Shown here: positions 37,962 through 46,020 of the stretch, piece by piece
Numbering within the stretch: the stretch's first letter is position 1
How the letters are laid out: every line of letters begins with the position of its first letter
Origin: an uncultured Granulosicoccus sp.
GTDB lineage: Bacteria; Pseudomonadota; Gammaproteobacteria; Granulosicoccales; Granulosicoccaceae
Assembly (NCBI GenBank): GCA_947492525.1
Contig: CANLNQ010000001.1
Coordinates: forward strand, 310,001-374,000
Reading direction: 5' to 3'
DNA: 64,000 nt
Notes under the pieces: generated by a model
Told to the model about the DNA's origin: nothing
The model's database searches: none
The model's input: only the letters and a program-made list of their open reading frames with translations
Position numbers and translations under genes: made by a program

Positions 37962-37991
37962 AGTATAAGGATTGACGTTGAACTCTGTCAC
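37962..37991 (-). promoter_or_regulatory. Predicted promoter of the DUF1244 gene
   Basis: Minus strand -35 GTGACA (37986-37991) and -10 TATACT (37962-37967), 18-base spacer. The predicted leader is about 20 bases. It overlaps the divergent promoter of the DUF3301 gene. Confidence 0.45.
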
Positions 37992-37999
37992 TGTACGAT
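37972..37999 (+). promoter_or_regulatory. Predicted sigma70 promoter of the DUF3301 gene
   Basis: -35 TTGACG (37972-37977) and -10 TACGAT (37994-37999) with a 16-base spacer. The expected transcription start (about 38006-38007) coincides with the ATG at 38007, so the mRNA may be leaderless. Confidence 0.5.
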
Positions 38000-38006
38000 C
38001 AGACAC

Positions 38007-38354
38007 ATGACCGGAAATCCATTCACAGACCTGCTTCTTCTTGCCATTCCAGCCGCCCTGGCCGGACTGTGGTGGACAGGCTCGCGCGCTCACGAACTGG
38101 CCATCAACCATGCTCGCCAGGCCTGCAGGCAACGGCAGCTGCAGTTTCTCGATCAGAGCGTCGCCCTGAGCCGCATGCGCCCGGGTCGCACACGCAGCGG
38201 CGCCGGCTGCTTTCGGCGCGAATATCGCTTCGAATTCACCTCCGCCGGCGAGTTTCGAGACGAGGCCACAGTCACCATGCTGGGGCATACCCTGTTACGG
38301 GTCTGGTTTCCCTATACAAGAGACAATGAAGGCAATCGCATCTACGTGCATTGA
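38007..38354 (+). CDS. DUF3301-family membrane protein
   Basis: 115 residues. One N-terminal membrane segment (LLLLAIPAALAGLWWTG) is followed by HARQACRQRQLQFLDQSVALSRMRPGR and FRREYRFEFTSAGEFRDEATVTMLGHTLLRVWF, the DUF3301 core. The function is unknown; members are small inner-membrane proteins of gammaproteobacteria. The frame is open further upstream, but ATG 38007 gives the family start. No Shine-Dalgarno sequence precedes it, in keeping with a possible leaderless transcript. Confidence 0.87.
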   Translation: MTGNPFTDLLLLAIPAALAGLWWTGSRAHELAINHARQACRQRQLQFLDQSVALSRMRPGRTRSGAGCFRREYRFEFTSAGEFRDEATVTMLGHTLLRVWFPYTRDNEGNRIYVH

Positions 38355-38409
38355 CCGGCAACTATTACGCTAAAATGCTGTTTTGATTGATACAACCCAA
38401 GGTAATCGA

Positions 38410-38904
38410 ATGACCCAATGCCCCTGTGGCTCCGGCCGCGAACTCGCCCAATGCTGCCAGCCCATCATCAACGGCGAAGAAAAGGCCGAACGTGCCGAAG
38501 CGCTGATTCGAGCACGCTACACAGCGCACACACTGGGCGCCATGGAATTCATCCTGGCAACCCATCATCCGTCCACCCGTTCAGACATCGATGAGGCAGC
38601 AACCGCTCGCTGGGCGCGTGAATCACAATGGCTGGGTCTGGAAATCCTGTCGGTGGAAGGCGGCGAAGCCGATGACAACAGCGCCCGCATCGAATTCATC
38701 GCACGCTACAGAGACGCGGCGCGGCGCCGACATACTCATCATGAGCGTGGAGTATTCGAGAAATATCATGGACAATGGTATTTCCGCGATGCCGAAGTAC
38801 CGGACGTCAACCAGTTCCGGCGCGAGGCGCCCAAACAGGGTCGCAACGAGCCCTGCGCCTGTGGCAGCGGCAAGAAATACAAGAAATGTTGTGCCACCGC
38901 CTGA
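38410..38904 (+). CDS. ychJ: YchJ-family SEC-C motif protein
   Basis: 164 residues from ATG 38410 (AAGG 8 bases upstream). It begins [16 protein letters not shown] and ends [15 protein letters not shown], two SEC-C zinc motifs flanking an NTF2-like middle domain ([13 protein letters not shown] ... IEFIARYRD ... [15 protein letters not shown]). This is the YchJ architecture; the function is unknown. The start lies 55 bases after the DUF3301 stop. A TTGACC...TAAAAT pair in that gap has a spacer of only 14 bases, so I do not call it a promoter. Confidence 0.93.
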   Translation: MTQCPCGSGRELAQCCQPIINGEEKAERAEALIRARYTAHTLGAMEFILATHHPSTRSDIDEAATARWARESQWLGLEILSVEGGEADDNSARIEFIARYRDAARRRHTHHERGVFEKYHGQWYFRDAEVPDVNQFRREAPKQGRNEPCACGSGKKYKKCCATA

Positions 38905-38930
38905 CACCATAACCAAACAGAGGAGTAAGC

Positions 38931-40595
38931 ATGGACAAGCCATGGCTCAAGTCATACCCGCCGGGCGTTCCGGAAGAGATTGATACCCATGCCTACTCCT
39001 CCGTGGTTGAAATATTTACCGAGTCCACCCGGAAATTTGCCGATCGGCCGGCCTTCCAGAACATGGGCAAGGCCATCAGCTACCGGGAACTCGATGAGCT
39101 GACGCAGCATTTTGCCTCCTGGTGCCAGCACGAAGCAGGACTGAAGAAAGGCGATCGTATCGCCATCATGATGCCCAATCTGCTGCAGTACCCGGTGGCG
39201 GTGTTCGGCGCCCTGCGAGCCGGCCTCGTGGTCGTCAATACCAATCCCCTGTACACCGACCGCGAACTGGAGCATCAGCTCAAGGATTCCGGCGCCAAGG
39301 CCATTGTGGTCGTGGAGGCCTTCGCACATACCCTGGCCGATGTCATCGACAAGACGCAGGTGGAGCACGTCATCGTCACGCGCTTTGGTGACATGCTGGG
39401 CTTTCCCAAGTCCCTGCTCGTCAACTTCGTGATCAAGTATGTGAAGAAGATGTCGCCCAGCTATTCACTGCCCGGCGCCCATGCCCTGAAGGATGTGCTG
39501 AGCAAGGGAGCCACGTTGCCAGCGGCCGAAGCCGAACTGACTCAGGACGATCTGGCCTTTCTGCAATACACCGGCGGAACCACCGGTGTTGCCAAGGGTG
39601 CCATGCTCACGCACCGCAATATGGTGTGCAACATACAACAGGCCTGGACCTGGATACTGGCGGCCAAGCCCAACGAGGGGCATGAGGTCATCATCACGGC
39701 GCTGCCGCTGTACCATATCTTTGCCCTCACGGCGAACTGCCTGACCTACATGAAGCTGGGCGCATTGAATCTGCTCATCACCAACCCGCGTGACATGCCG
39801 GGCTTCGTCAAGGAATTGAGCAAGGTGAAGTTCACCGCCTTCACCGGCGTCAACACCTTGTTCAACGCACTGATGAATACGCCCGGCTTCGACAAGATCG
39901 ACTTCTCGCATCTGCGACTGACGCTCGGAGGCGGGATGGCAGTACAGAAGTCGGTGGCCGATCGCTGGAAGTCCATTACCGGCGTCACCCTGCTGGAAGC
40001 CTACGGTCTGACCGAGACCAGTCCGGCAGCGTGCATCAATCCGATCGACCTGGATGCCTACAACGATTCCATCGGACTGCCGCTGTCCTCAACCGATGCA
40101 TCCATCCGGGATCCTGACAACAATCCCCTGCCGGCAGGCGAGACCGGTGAGCTGTGCATTCGTGGCCCGCAGGTGATGAAAGGCTACTGGAATCGTCCCG
40201 AAGACACGGCCGGCGCCATTGACAGCGAAGGCTGGCTGCATACGGGCGATATTGCCATCATGAACGAGTCGGGCTTCTTCAAGATCGTCGACCGACTCAA
40301 GGACATGATTCTGGTGTCGGGATTCAACGTCTATCCCAACGAGATCGAAAGTGTGCTGGCCAGTCACCCCGGTGTACTGGAAGCCGGTGCCATCGGCGTA
40401 CCCGACGAACATTCCGGCGAAGTGGTAAAGGTCGTCATCGTCAAGAAGGATCCGGCACTGAGCGAAGAAGACATCAAGGCGTATTGCAAGGAAGAGCTGA
40501 CCGGCTACAAGCGACCCAAGATCATTCAGTTCGTTGACGAACTACCCAAGACCAACGTCGGCAAGATCCTGCGGCGTCAGCTGCGGGAACTGTAG
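38931..40595 (+). CDS. fadD: Long-chain fatty acid-CoA ligase
   Basis: 554 residues. The adenylation motifs are YTGGTTGVAKGAMLTHRN (P-loop), YGLTETSPAACIN, GWLHTGDIAIMNESGFFKIVDRLKDMI (FACS signature region) and KTNVGKILRR with the C-terminal catalytic Lys. PWLKSYPPGVPEEID at the N terminus is typical of bacterial FadD. It activates fatty acids for beta-oxidation or lipid synthesis at the inner membrane. AGAGGAG 8 bases before the ATG is a strong ribosome-binding site. Its stop codon lies in a 23-base tandem repeat. Confidence 0.96.
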   Translation: MDKPWLKSYPPGVPEEIDTHAYSSVVEIFTESTRKFADRPAFQNMGKAISYRELDELTQHFASWCQHEAGLKKGDRIAIMMPNLLQYPVAVFGALRAGLVVVNTNPLYTDRELEHQLKDSGAKAIVVVEAFAHTLADVIDKTQVEHVIVTRFGDMLGFPKSLLVNFVIKYVKKMSPSYSLPGAHALKDVLSKGATLPAAEAELTQDDLAFLQYTGGTTGVAKGAMLTHRNMVCNIQQAWTWILAAKPNEGHEVIITALPLYHIFALTANCLTYMKLGALNLLITNPRDMPGFVKELSKVKFTAFTGVNTLFNALMNTPGFDKIDFSHLRLTLGGGMAVQKSVADRWKSITGVTLLEAYGLTETSPAACINPIDLDAYNDSIGLPLSSTDASIRDPDNNPLPAGETGELCIRGPQVMKGYWNRPEDTAGAIDSEGWLHTGDIAIMNESGFFKIVDRLKDMILVSGFNVYPNEIESVLASHPGVLEAGAIGVPDEHSGEVVKVVIVKKDPALSEEDIKAYCKEELTGYKRPKIIQFVDELPKTNVGKILRRQLREL

Positions 40596-40658
40596 CCTGC
40601 TCAATGCGGCGACTGTAGCCTGCTCAATGCGGCGACTGTAGCCCGCTCAATGCGGGTG
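40590..40658. repeat. Three 23-base tandem repeats spanning two convergent stop codons
   Basis: CTGTAGCCTGCTCAATGCGGCGA occurs at 40590-40612 and 40613-40635, with a variant at 40636-40658 (CTGTAGCCCGCTCAATGCGGGTG). The fadD stop TAG (40593-40595) is in copy 1, and the NUDIX gene stop (40647-40649, minus strand) is in copy 3. Copy 3 can fold as CCCGC-TCAAT-GCGGG. Confidence 0.95.
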
Positions 40659-41225
40659 TCGCACGATGTCCAACGGTGAACCCGGCCGACTGAAGATATC
40701 GGCCGAATAGACGCGTCGATCACGCTGATCACGCATTTCGTAATAGCGGGTCAGCGTCTCCACCACGACCGGGAAAGCCAGCTCGCTCCAGGGTATCTCC
40801 GACTGGTCGAACAACCGGACCTCCAGCGTCTCTTCATTGGCTCTGGCATAGCCATCGCGCAATTGGCCATAGAACATCAGATAGACCTGACTGATGCGTG
40901 GCAGGTTGTAGACAGAGAACAGTCGCAGCTCATCACAACGGGCCGTGGCCTCCTCATAGGCTTCCCTGGCCGCGCCTTCGATCGTGCTTTCACCATTTTC
41001 CATGAAGCCGGCAGGCAGCGTCCAGTAACCGTGCCGCGGTTCAATGGCACGCTTGCACAGCAAGACCTTGCCCTGCCATTCCAGCAGGCAACCCACGACG
41101 TTCTTGGGATTGTCGTAGTGGATGTGATCACACACTGTGCACACCTTGCGCGGCCGGTTGTCACCGGCAGGCACCTGCGCTCTGGCAGGGCTGCCACATT
41201 CCATGCAGAAACCATCACTCACCAC
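40647..41225 (-). CDS. NUDIX hydrolase with N-terminal zinc ribbon
   Basis: 192 residues. The N-terminal zinc ribbon has FCMECGS and KVCTVCDHIHYDNPK, as in NudC-like proteins. The Nudix box is GFMENGESTIEGAAREAYEEATA, where the usual Gly near the end of the box is Thr. The substrate is probably a nucleoside diphosphate derivative. GTG 41225 is the start because GAGGAG lies 5 bases upstream. It overlaps the thioesterase gene by 11 bases, so the two are one operon. Confidence 0.9.
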   Translation of the reverse strand: MVSDGFCMECGSPARAQVPAGDNRPRKVCTVCDHIHYDNPKNVVGCLLEWQGKVLLCKRAIEPRHGYWTLPAGFMENGESTIEGAAREAYEEATARCDELRLFSVYNLPRISQVYLMFYGQLRDGYARANEETLEVRLFDQSEIPWSELAFPVVVETLTRYYEMRDQRDRRVYSADIFSRPGSPLDIVRHPH

Positions 41226-41670
41226 GTTTCTCCTCGCTCTGCTGCATCATGGCCCTGACCGACTCGGGCAGAGCGATCGACTTGCCGGCTCGGGTGTCCA
41301 CCCACACCACGCGAGAGCTGCCACGTGTGTACAGAACATCGTCCACGGTCAAGGTATAGGTGCTGATGAAGGAGCTTCTGCCTGGTGAGTGTCCGCCCAT
41401 GCGAATCGTGACATGCATGGGATAGACAACCGGCTTGAGATATTCAGCGTGATTGTCCACGATCAGGATGGTCTCGCCATCACTGCCCAACGGTGCGAAA
41501 CCACTTTGCAGATACCACTCCAGACGAATCTGTTCGAAGTAGCGAAAGTACACGGTATTGTTGACATGCCCCAGAGCGTCCATGTCTCCCCAGCGAATGG
41601 GAAAATCGTTCTGATAGAGCAGATTGCCTTCGGGCAGCAGAGCGGGATCGATAACGGAATCGACAGACAT
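41215..41670 (-). CDS. 4-hydroxybenzoyl-CoA-type acyl-CoA thioesterase
   Basis: 151 residues with a hot-dog fold. FPIRWGDMDALGHVNNTVYFRYFEQ carries the family motif with the catalytic Asp. SPGRSSFISTYTL is the central strand. The family (YbgC/FcbC) hydrolyses short or aromatic acyl-CoA thioesters. It lies first in a two-gene operon with the NUDIX hydrolase. Confidence 0.9.
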   Translation of the reverse strand: MSVDSVIDPALLPEGNLLYQNDFPIRWGDMDALGHVNNTVYFRYFEQIRLEWYLQSGFAPLGSDGETILIVDNHAEYLKPVVYPMHVTIRMGGHSPGRSSFISTYTLTVDDVLYTRGSSRVVWVDTRAGKSIALPESVRAMMQQSEEKRGE

Positions 41671-41727
41671 TGACGGGCCGTATGGGTCAGGTGGCCCTGC
41701 AGTTTACTGGATTGAGGGGAATCCGTA

Positions 41728-43446
41728 TCAGTTGCCGCCGGAGGCCAGTCGCGGCAGGTGGGCCGCCACCAGAGGCCGCACGACACTCTCCATATGCCCG
41801 TCAGGCACGCTGCACAGGGCCAGGGCATACTCGAACGGCATCGGCCGCCCCAGCAGGAAGCCCTGGGCCTCATCGCAGCCTTCCAGCTGCAGATAGTCGA
41901 ACTGCTCGGCAGACTCCACTCCTTCAGCGGTCGCAATCATCCCCAGGCTATGGCCCATGGCCAGAATGGCCTTGACGATGGCCGCATCTTCACTGCCGAT
42001 GACCAGCTGACTGACAAACGAGCGATCGATCTTGATCTTGTCGAAGGGAAAGCGCTTGAGGTAGCTCAGACTGGAATAGCCGGTGCCGAAATCATCCATC
42101 GAGATTCGCACACCCAGCGACTTCAGCTCGACCAGCATGGCCAGAGCCGTATCGGCGTCCTCGATCAGCACCCCTTCGGTTATCTCCAGCTCGAGGCGCT
42201 CCGCTGGCAGACCGGTTCGCTTGATGATCGCAGCCACCTTCGATGGCAATTCCGGATCCCGAAACTGGATCGGAGACAGGTTCACTGCAATCTTTCGATC
42301 TCCGGCCCACCGCAGGGCATCCTTGCAGGCCTGCTCCAGCACCCACTCGCCGATACTCATGATCAGGCCGGTCTCTTCGGCCAGTGGAATGAAATCCGCC
42401 GGGGATACAAAGCCGTGCTCGGCATGCTGCCAACGCAGCAGTGCCTCGAAACCCAGCAGACGCTGATCCGTCACATTGAACAGCGGCTGGTAATGCAGTG
42501 CCAGTGCGTCATTGTCGATCGCCGCGCGAAGATCCTGCTCCATGCGCTGACGGCGCTGCAGTTTCAGATCCATGTCCGCCTCATGGAAGCGGTAGACCGA
42601 GCCCCCCGACGCCTTGGCACGGTCCAGTGCAATATTGGCCCGCTGCAACAGTTTCTCGCAATCGCGACAATCAGGCGTGGACAGCACGATGCCGATGCTG
42701 ATGGACATCGGAATCTGGTGCTCCCTGATCTGCATCGGATCCAGGGTTGCCGCAATCAGGCGCTTGGCCAGAGACACGGCACCGTCGTGATTCTCGAGTC
42801 CCGGCTGAATGATCAGGAATTCATCGGCGCCCATGCGCAGCACGGTATCCATGTCCCGAACCACGGCGGCCAGACGGTCGGCCATGACGCGCAGCAAGGC
42901 ATCACCGACGTCTTCGCCGAACACATCATTGACCTGCTTGAAGCGATCCAGATCCAGCGCGATGACCGCCACCTGCGTGTCTTCCCGAACTGCCCGTGAC
43001 AACTCCTGCGCCAGGCGACGCTTCCACAACTTGCGCCCGGGCAGCTCCGTGAGCGGGTCCTGAAGTCCCGGTTCCTGCACGATTTCCACGACAGGCTGCG
43101 CAGCAGCAGACGCCATGCGAGACTGCAGAACGTAAAGGCGACGCAGCAGAAACCCCACCGATCCGAGCAGCAGCACGATCAGGAAAGTGGCCCCCTCGAG
43201 CCATGCGGTAGAGGCATGTTTCTCGAGCAGGACCTGGAGGTGGCTCACCAGCTCGAAGTGGACACTGAGCAGGGTGCCAATGGCCACGAACAGGACAAGG
43301 ACCACCACATCGTTGCGCAGTCTTCTGTCCATCAACCGTGGCCTGGGTTGCCCATGCACTTCCGGCAGCACACCTTGTTGTTCCTGACTGTTCAACATCG
43401 CGGGTAACTTCGATACATATATGGAAAGGTTTGCGCCTGAAGCCAC
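41728..43446 (-). CDS. Membrane GGDEF-EAL protein with degenerate GADEF site
   Basis: 572 residues from GTG 43446 (AAAGG 5 bases upstream; ATG 43398 is an alternative). Two membrane segments lie at about 46-66 and 86-104 with little between them. The GGDEF-type domain has MGADEFLII at 206-210, where the second Gly is replaced by Ala, so cyclase activity is doubtful. The EAL domain keeps EALLRW, MDDFGTGYSSLSYL and DKIKIDRSFV, so it is probably a c-di-GMP phosphodiesterase. It lies on the same strand as the thioesterase-NUDIX pair, 57 bases upstream of it. Confidence 0.92.
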   Translation of the reverse strand: MASGANLSIYVSKLPAMLNSQEQQGVLPEVHGQPRPRLMDRRLRNDVVVLVLFVAIGTLLSVHFELVSHLQVLLEKHASTAWLEGATFLIVLLLGSVGFLLRRLYVLQSRMASAAAQPVVEIVQEPGLQDPLTELPGRKLWKRRLAQELSRAVREDTQVAVIALDLDRFKQVNDVFGEDVGDALLRVMADRLAAVVRDMDTVLRMGADEFLIIQPGLENHDGAVSLAKRLIAATLDPMQIREHQIPMSISIGIVLSTPDCRDCEKLLQRANIALDRAKASGGSVYRFHEADMDLKLQRRQRMEQDLRAAIDNDALALHYQPLFNVTDQRLLGFEALLRWQHAEHGFVSPADFIPLAEETGLIMSIGEWVLEQACKDALRWAGDRKIAVNLSPIQFRDPELPSKVAAIIKRTGLPAERLELEITEGVLIEDADTALAMLVELKSLGVRISMDDFGTGYSSLSYLKRFPFDKIKIDRSFVSQLVIGSEDAAIVKAILAMGHSLGMIATAEGVESAEQFDYLQLEGCDEAQGFLLGRPMPFEYALALCSVPDGHMESVVRPLVAAHLPRLASGGN

Positions 43447-43525
43447 CGAAACCTTTACCTCTCAACACGATTAATTCATCAGAACAAGTCCGAATCTCTC
43501 AGTGACTCGCAAACTGGCCGGACTC

Positions 43526-45430
43526 TCAGCGTCGATCCCCTCTCAAACTGTGAACCTGCTCCCACAAGAGATCCAGCGTGACCGATTCGGCGGCTATCGG
43601 GCTGCCTGCGTTCAGACCGATACGAGCAAACAGACGACGCGGTCGCTTGAAGAAGGCAGGACCGTTCTTGCGGCTGAACAGACTTCCCCACAGCCCCTGC
43701 AGAGCCACCGGCATGACAGGCACCGGGCACCGCTCCAGCACGCGCAGGATGCCCGGCCGAAATTCGTTCATCTCACCATCGGCGGTGATCTGGCCTTCAG
43801 GAAAGATGCACAGCACATCGCCTGCCTGCAATGCCTCGTGCATGCGTTCGAAGGCGGCTTCATACAGCGCCGGGTTCTCGCTACGCCCCGCAATCGGGAT
43901 GGCTCTGGCCGTACGGAAGATGAAATTCATGATCGGCAGCTTGTAGATCCGGTAGTACATGACGAACCGAACCGGTCGACGAATGCAACCACCGAGTATC
44001 AGGGCATCGACAAAGCTGACGTGATTGGCGACCACGATCACCGGCCCGCTCTCCGGCAACTGCTCCAGACCGCGTTTGTGCACTCGATACAGCGTATGGA
44101 TCAGCAACCAGATCAGAAAACGCATGAAGAATTCAGGCACCTGCCGGAATATATACAGGGCAACCAGGGCGTTCACGATCGACAAGGCGAGGAACAGCTG
44201 CGCGATGCTGGCGCCCGCCGCCAGCAGCAACAGCGCGAAGACGGCCGAGAGCACCATGAACAGCGCATTGAGAATGTTGTTGCAGGCAATGGCACGGGAC
44301 AGGCTCTCCGGCGCACTCGTCTTCTGTATCAATGCGTACAGAGGAACGATGTAGAAACCACCGAACAGACCGATCAGGAACACATCGAGCAATACTCGCC
44401 AGGCACCATCGGCCGACAGAAAGCCCCACAGGGACAAATCGATACCCAGAGGCGCATCCGGTGTGGCGAACACCAGGTCCAGACCGAAGATCGTCAGCCC
44501 CATGGCCCCGAACGGCACCAGGCCGATTTCCACCCGTCCATGCGAGAGCCTTTCACACAGGACCGAGCCCGAGGCGATACCGATGGAGAAGGTAGCCAGC
44601 AAGGCCGTGAATACATCAACACTGCCCCCCAGCACATCACGCGCATAGACCGGAAATTGCGCCAGATAGCTCGCACCCAGCAACCAGAACCAGGAGATGG
44701 CCAGTATCGATTGGAAGATGACTCGCTGGCTCGCCGTATGACGGATCAATCGGCCCGTCTCTTTCAGCGGGTTGAAGCGGATCTGCAGATCCGGTGCACT
44801 GGCAGGCGCATGGGGAATCTGGCGGCTGGCCAGAAATCCGACAACGGCCACCGATAGCAGCACCACGGACACCGGCACGATGCCATCTGCCGAGCTCATC
44901 AGTTGGGTACCGGCAATGGTGCCCACCAGAATGGCCAGAAAGGTGCCCAGCTCCACCAGACCGTTACCGGCGGTGAGCTCGGTTTCGTGCAGATGCTGAG
45001 GAAGAATGCCGTACTTGACCGGGCCGAAGAAGGCAGACTGGGTTCCCATCAGGAACAGCACCCCCATCAACAGGGGCATGCTCTGCAACAGCAAGGCGAT
45101 GACGCCGCAGATCATGATCATGATCTCGACCATCTTGATGGCTTGTATCAGGGTTGCCTTTTCGTACTTGTCGGCAATCTGTCCGCTCAACGCGGAGAAC
45201 AGAAAGAAGGGAAGAATGAACAAGCCTGCGGCCAGATTGATCAGCAGACCGTCGTTGCTGCCCCCGGTTGTCGCGACATTGAAGGCAATCAGTGCGACCA
45301 GTGCATTCTTGTAGACGTTATCGTTGAAGGCCCCGAGTAGCTGCGTGATGAAATACGGAGCAAAGCGGCGCTGGCGCAGCAGCGCAAACTGACCGACCCG
45401 AGTTGCCTGTACAGCCTTGTCCTGACTCAT
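43526..45430 (-). CDS. MFS transporter fused to 1-acylglycerol-phosphate acyltransferase (LplT-PlsC type)
   Basis: 634 residues from ATG 45430. The first 420 or so form an MFS module resembling LplT (FAPYFITQLLGAFNDNVYKNALVALIAFN; SAFFGPVKYGILPQHL). The last 200 are a PlsC-type acyltransferase with NHVSFVDALIL (HxxxxD catalytic motif) and IFPEGQIT. Known analogues: E. coli LplT brings lysophospholipids inward and Aas reacylates them. The adenylation domain of Aas is absent here. A separate fadD lies 3 kb away on the other strand. It probably recycles lysophospholipid at the inner membrane. Confidence 0.9.
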   Translation of the reverse strand: MSQDKAVQATRVGQFALLRQRRFAPYFITQLLGAFNDNVYKNALVALIAFNVATTGGSNDGLLINLAAGLFILPFFLFSALSGQIADKYEKATLIQAIKMVEIMIMICGVIALLLQSMPLLMGVLFLMGTQSAFFGPVKYGILPQHLHETELTAGNGLVELGTFLAILVGTIAGTQLMSSADGIVPVSVVLLSVAVVGFLASRQIPHAPASAPDLQIRFNPLKETGRLIRHTASQRVIFQSILAISWFWLLGASYLAQFPVYARDVLGGSVDVFTALLATFSIGIASGSVLCERLSHGRVEIGLVPFGAMGLTIFGLDLVFATPDAPLGIDLSLWGFLSADGAWRVLLDVFLIGLFGGFYIVPLYALIQKTSAPESLSRAIACNNILNALFMVLSAVFALLLLAAGASIAQLFLALSIVNALVALYIFRQVPEFFMRFLIWLLIHTLYRVHKRGLEQLPESGPVIVVANHVSFVDALILGGCIRRPVRFVMYYRIYKLPIMNFIFRTARAIPIAGRSENPALYEAAFERMHEALQAGDVLCIFPEGQITADGEMNEFRPGILRVLERCPVPVMPVALQGLWGSLFSRKNGPAFFKRPRRLFARIGLNAGSPIAAESVTLDLLWEQVHSLRGDRR

Positions 45431-45553
45431 GCTCGTTCGCCGTGTTCCCGGCCCTCGAATGAGCCTTGCATGGGCTCCGATGAACCAAGAAACATGCCAT
45501 GCAACAAGCGGCATCCGGACGACTGCGAGCAGCACGCGTTCGCAAGGAAGGTG

Positions 45554-45577
45554 CGGGCAGGACGTCAGCCCTGCCCG
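45554..45577 (-). other. Hairpin in the gap after the cold-shock gene
   Basis: CGGGCAGG (45554-45561) pairs with CCTGCCCG (45570-45577) around an 8-base loop. It lies about 75 bases downstream of the cold-shock gene. No T run follows. The rest of the 220-base gap to the MFS-acyltransferase start shows nothing else. Confidence 0.4.
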
Positions 45578-45650
45578 GTACCGCTACACCTGAACGATCA
45601 TCCAGCCGGCTCATTGGCCTGTCACTGTCTGACATTTCAGCCGTGGCATG

Positions 45651-45869
45651 TCAGGCATTTTCCATCGGAGACACTTCTGAAGCCTGCCAGCCCTTTTCAC
45701 CCTGAGTGGCTACATATTCGACATGCTGGCCTTCACTCAGTGAGCGGTAACCTTCACCCGCAATGACACGGTAGTGAACGAACACATCTTCTCCCGTGGG
45801 ACTGATGATGAATCCGTAGCCTTTGGCGTTATCGAACCACTTGACGGTGCCTTTCTGCCGATCACTCAT
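45651..45869 (-). CDS. Cold-shock domain protein (CspA family)
   Basis: 72 residues. KGTVKWFDNAKGYGFI contains RNP1, and VFVHYRVI carries RNP2 with Tyr-Arg in place of the usual Phe-Ser/Thr. The C terminus is slightly extended (WQASEVSPMENA). Members bind single-stranded RNA or DNA and melt RNA structure. GAGAGG lies 5-10 bases upstream of the ATG. I cannot tell whether it is cold-induced. Confidence 0.94.
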   Translation of the reverse strand: MSDRQKGTVKWFDNAKGYGFIISPTGEDVFVHYRVIAGEGYRSLSEGQHVEYVATQGEKGWQASEVSPMENA

Positions 45870-46020
45870 TGAACCTCTCCGTTATTTGACCAAAGCACTG
45901 CAGACACTGCAGCGCAAAGTGTGGGAGAAATCTAGCATGACGAATACCGACTACCATGGACCGCAACGGGCTTGCTACCGTTGTTCACATTGGACGTACA
46001 TTCAAGCGCATTGCCAGCAC

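Noticed and set aside
38351..38376. TTGACC...TAAAAT promoter before ychJ
   Set aside because: The spacer is 14 bases, too short for a normal sigma70 promoter.
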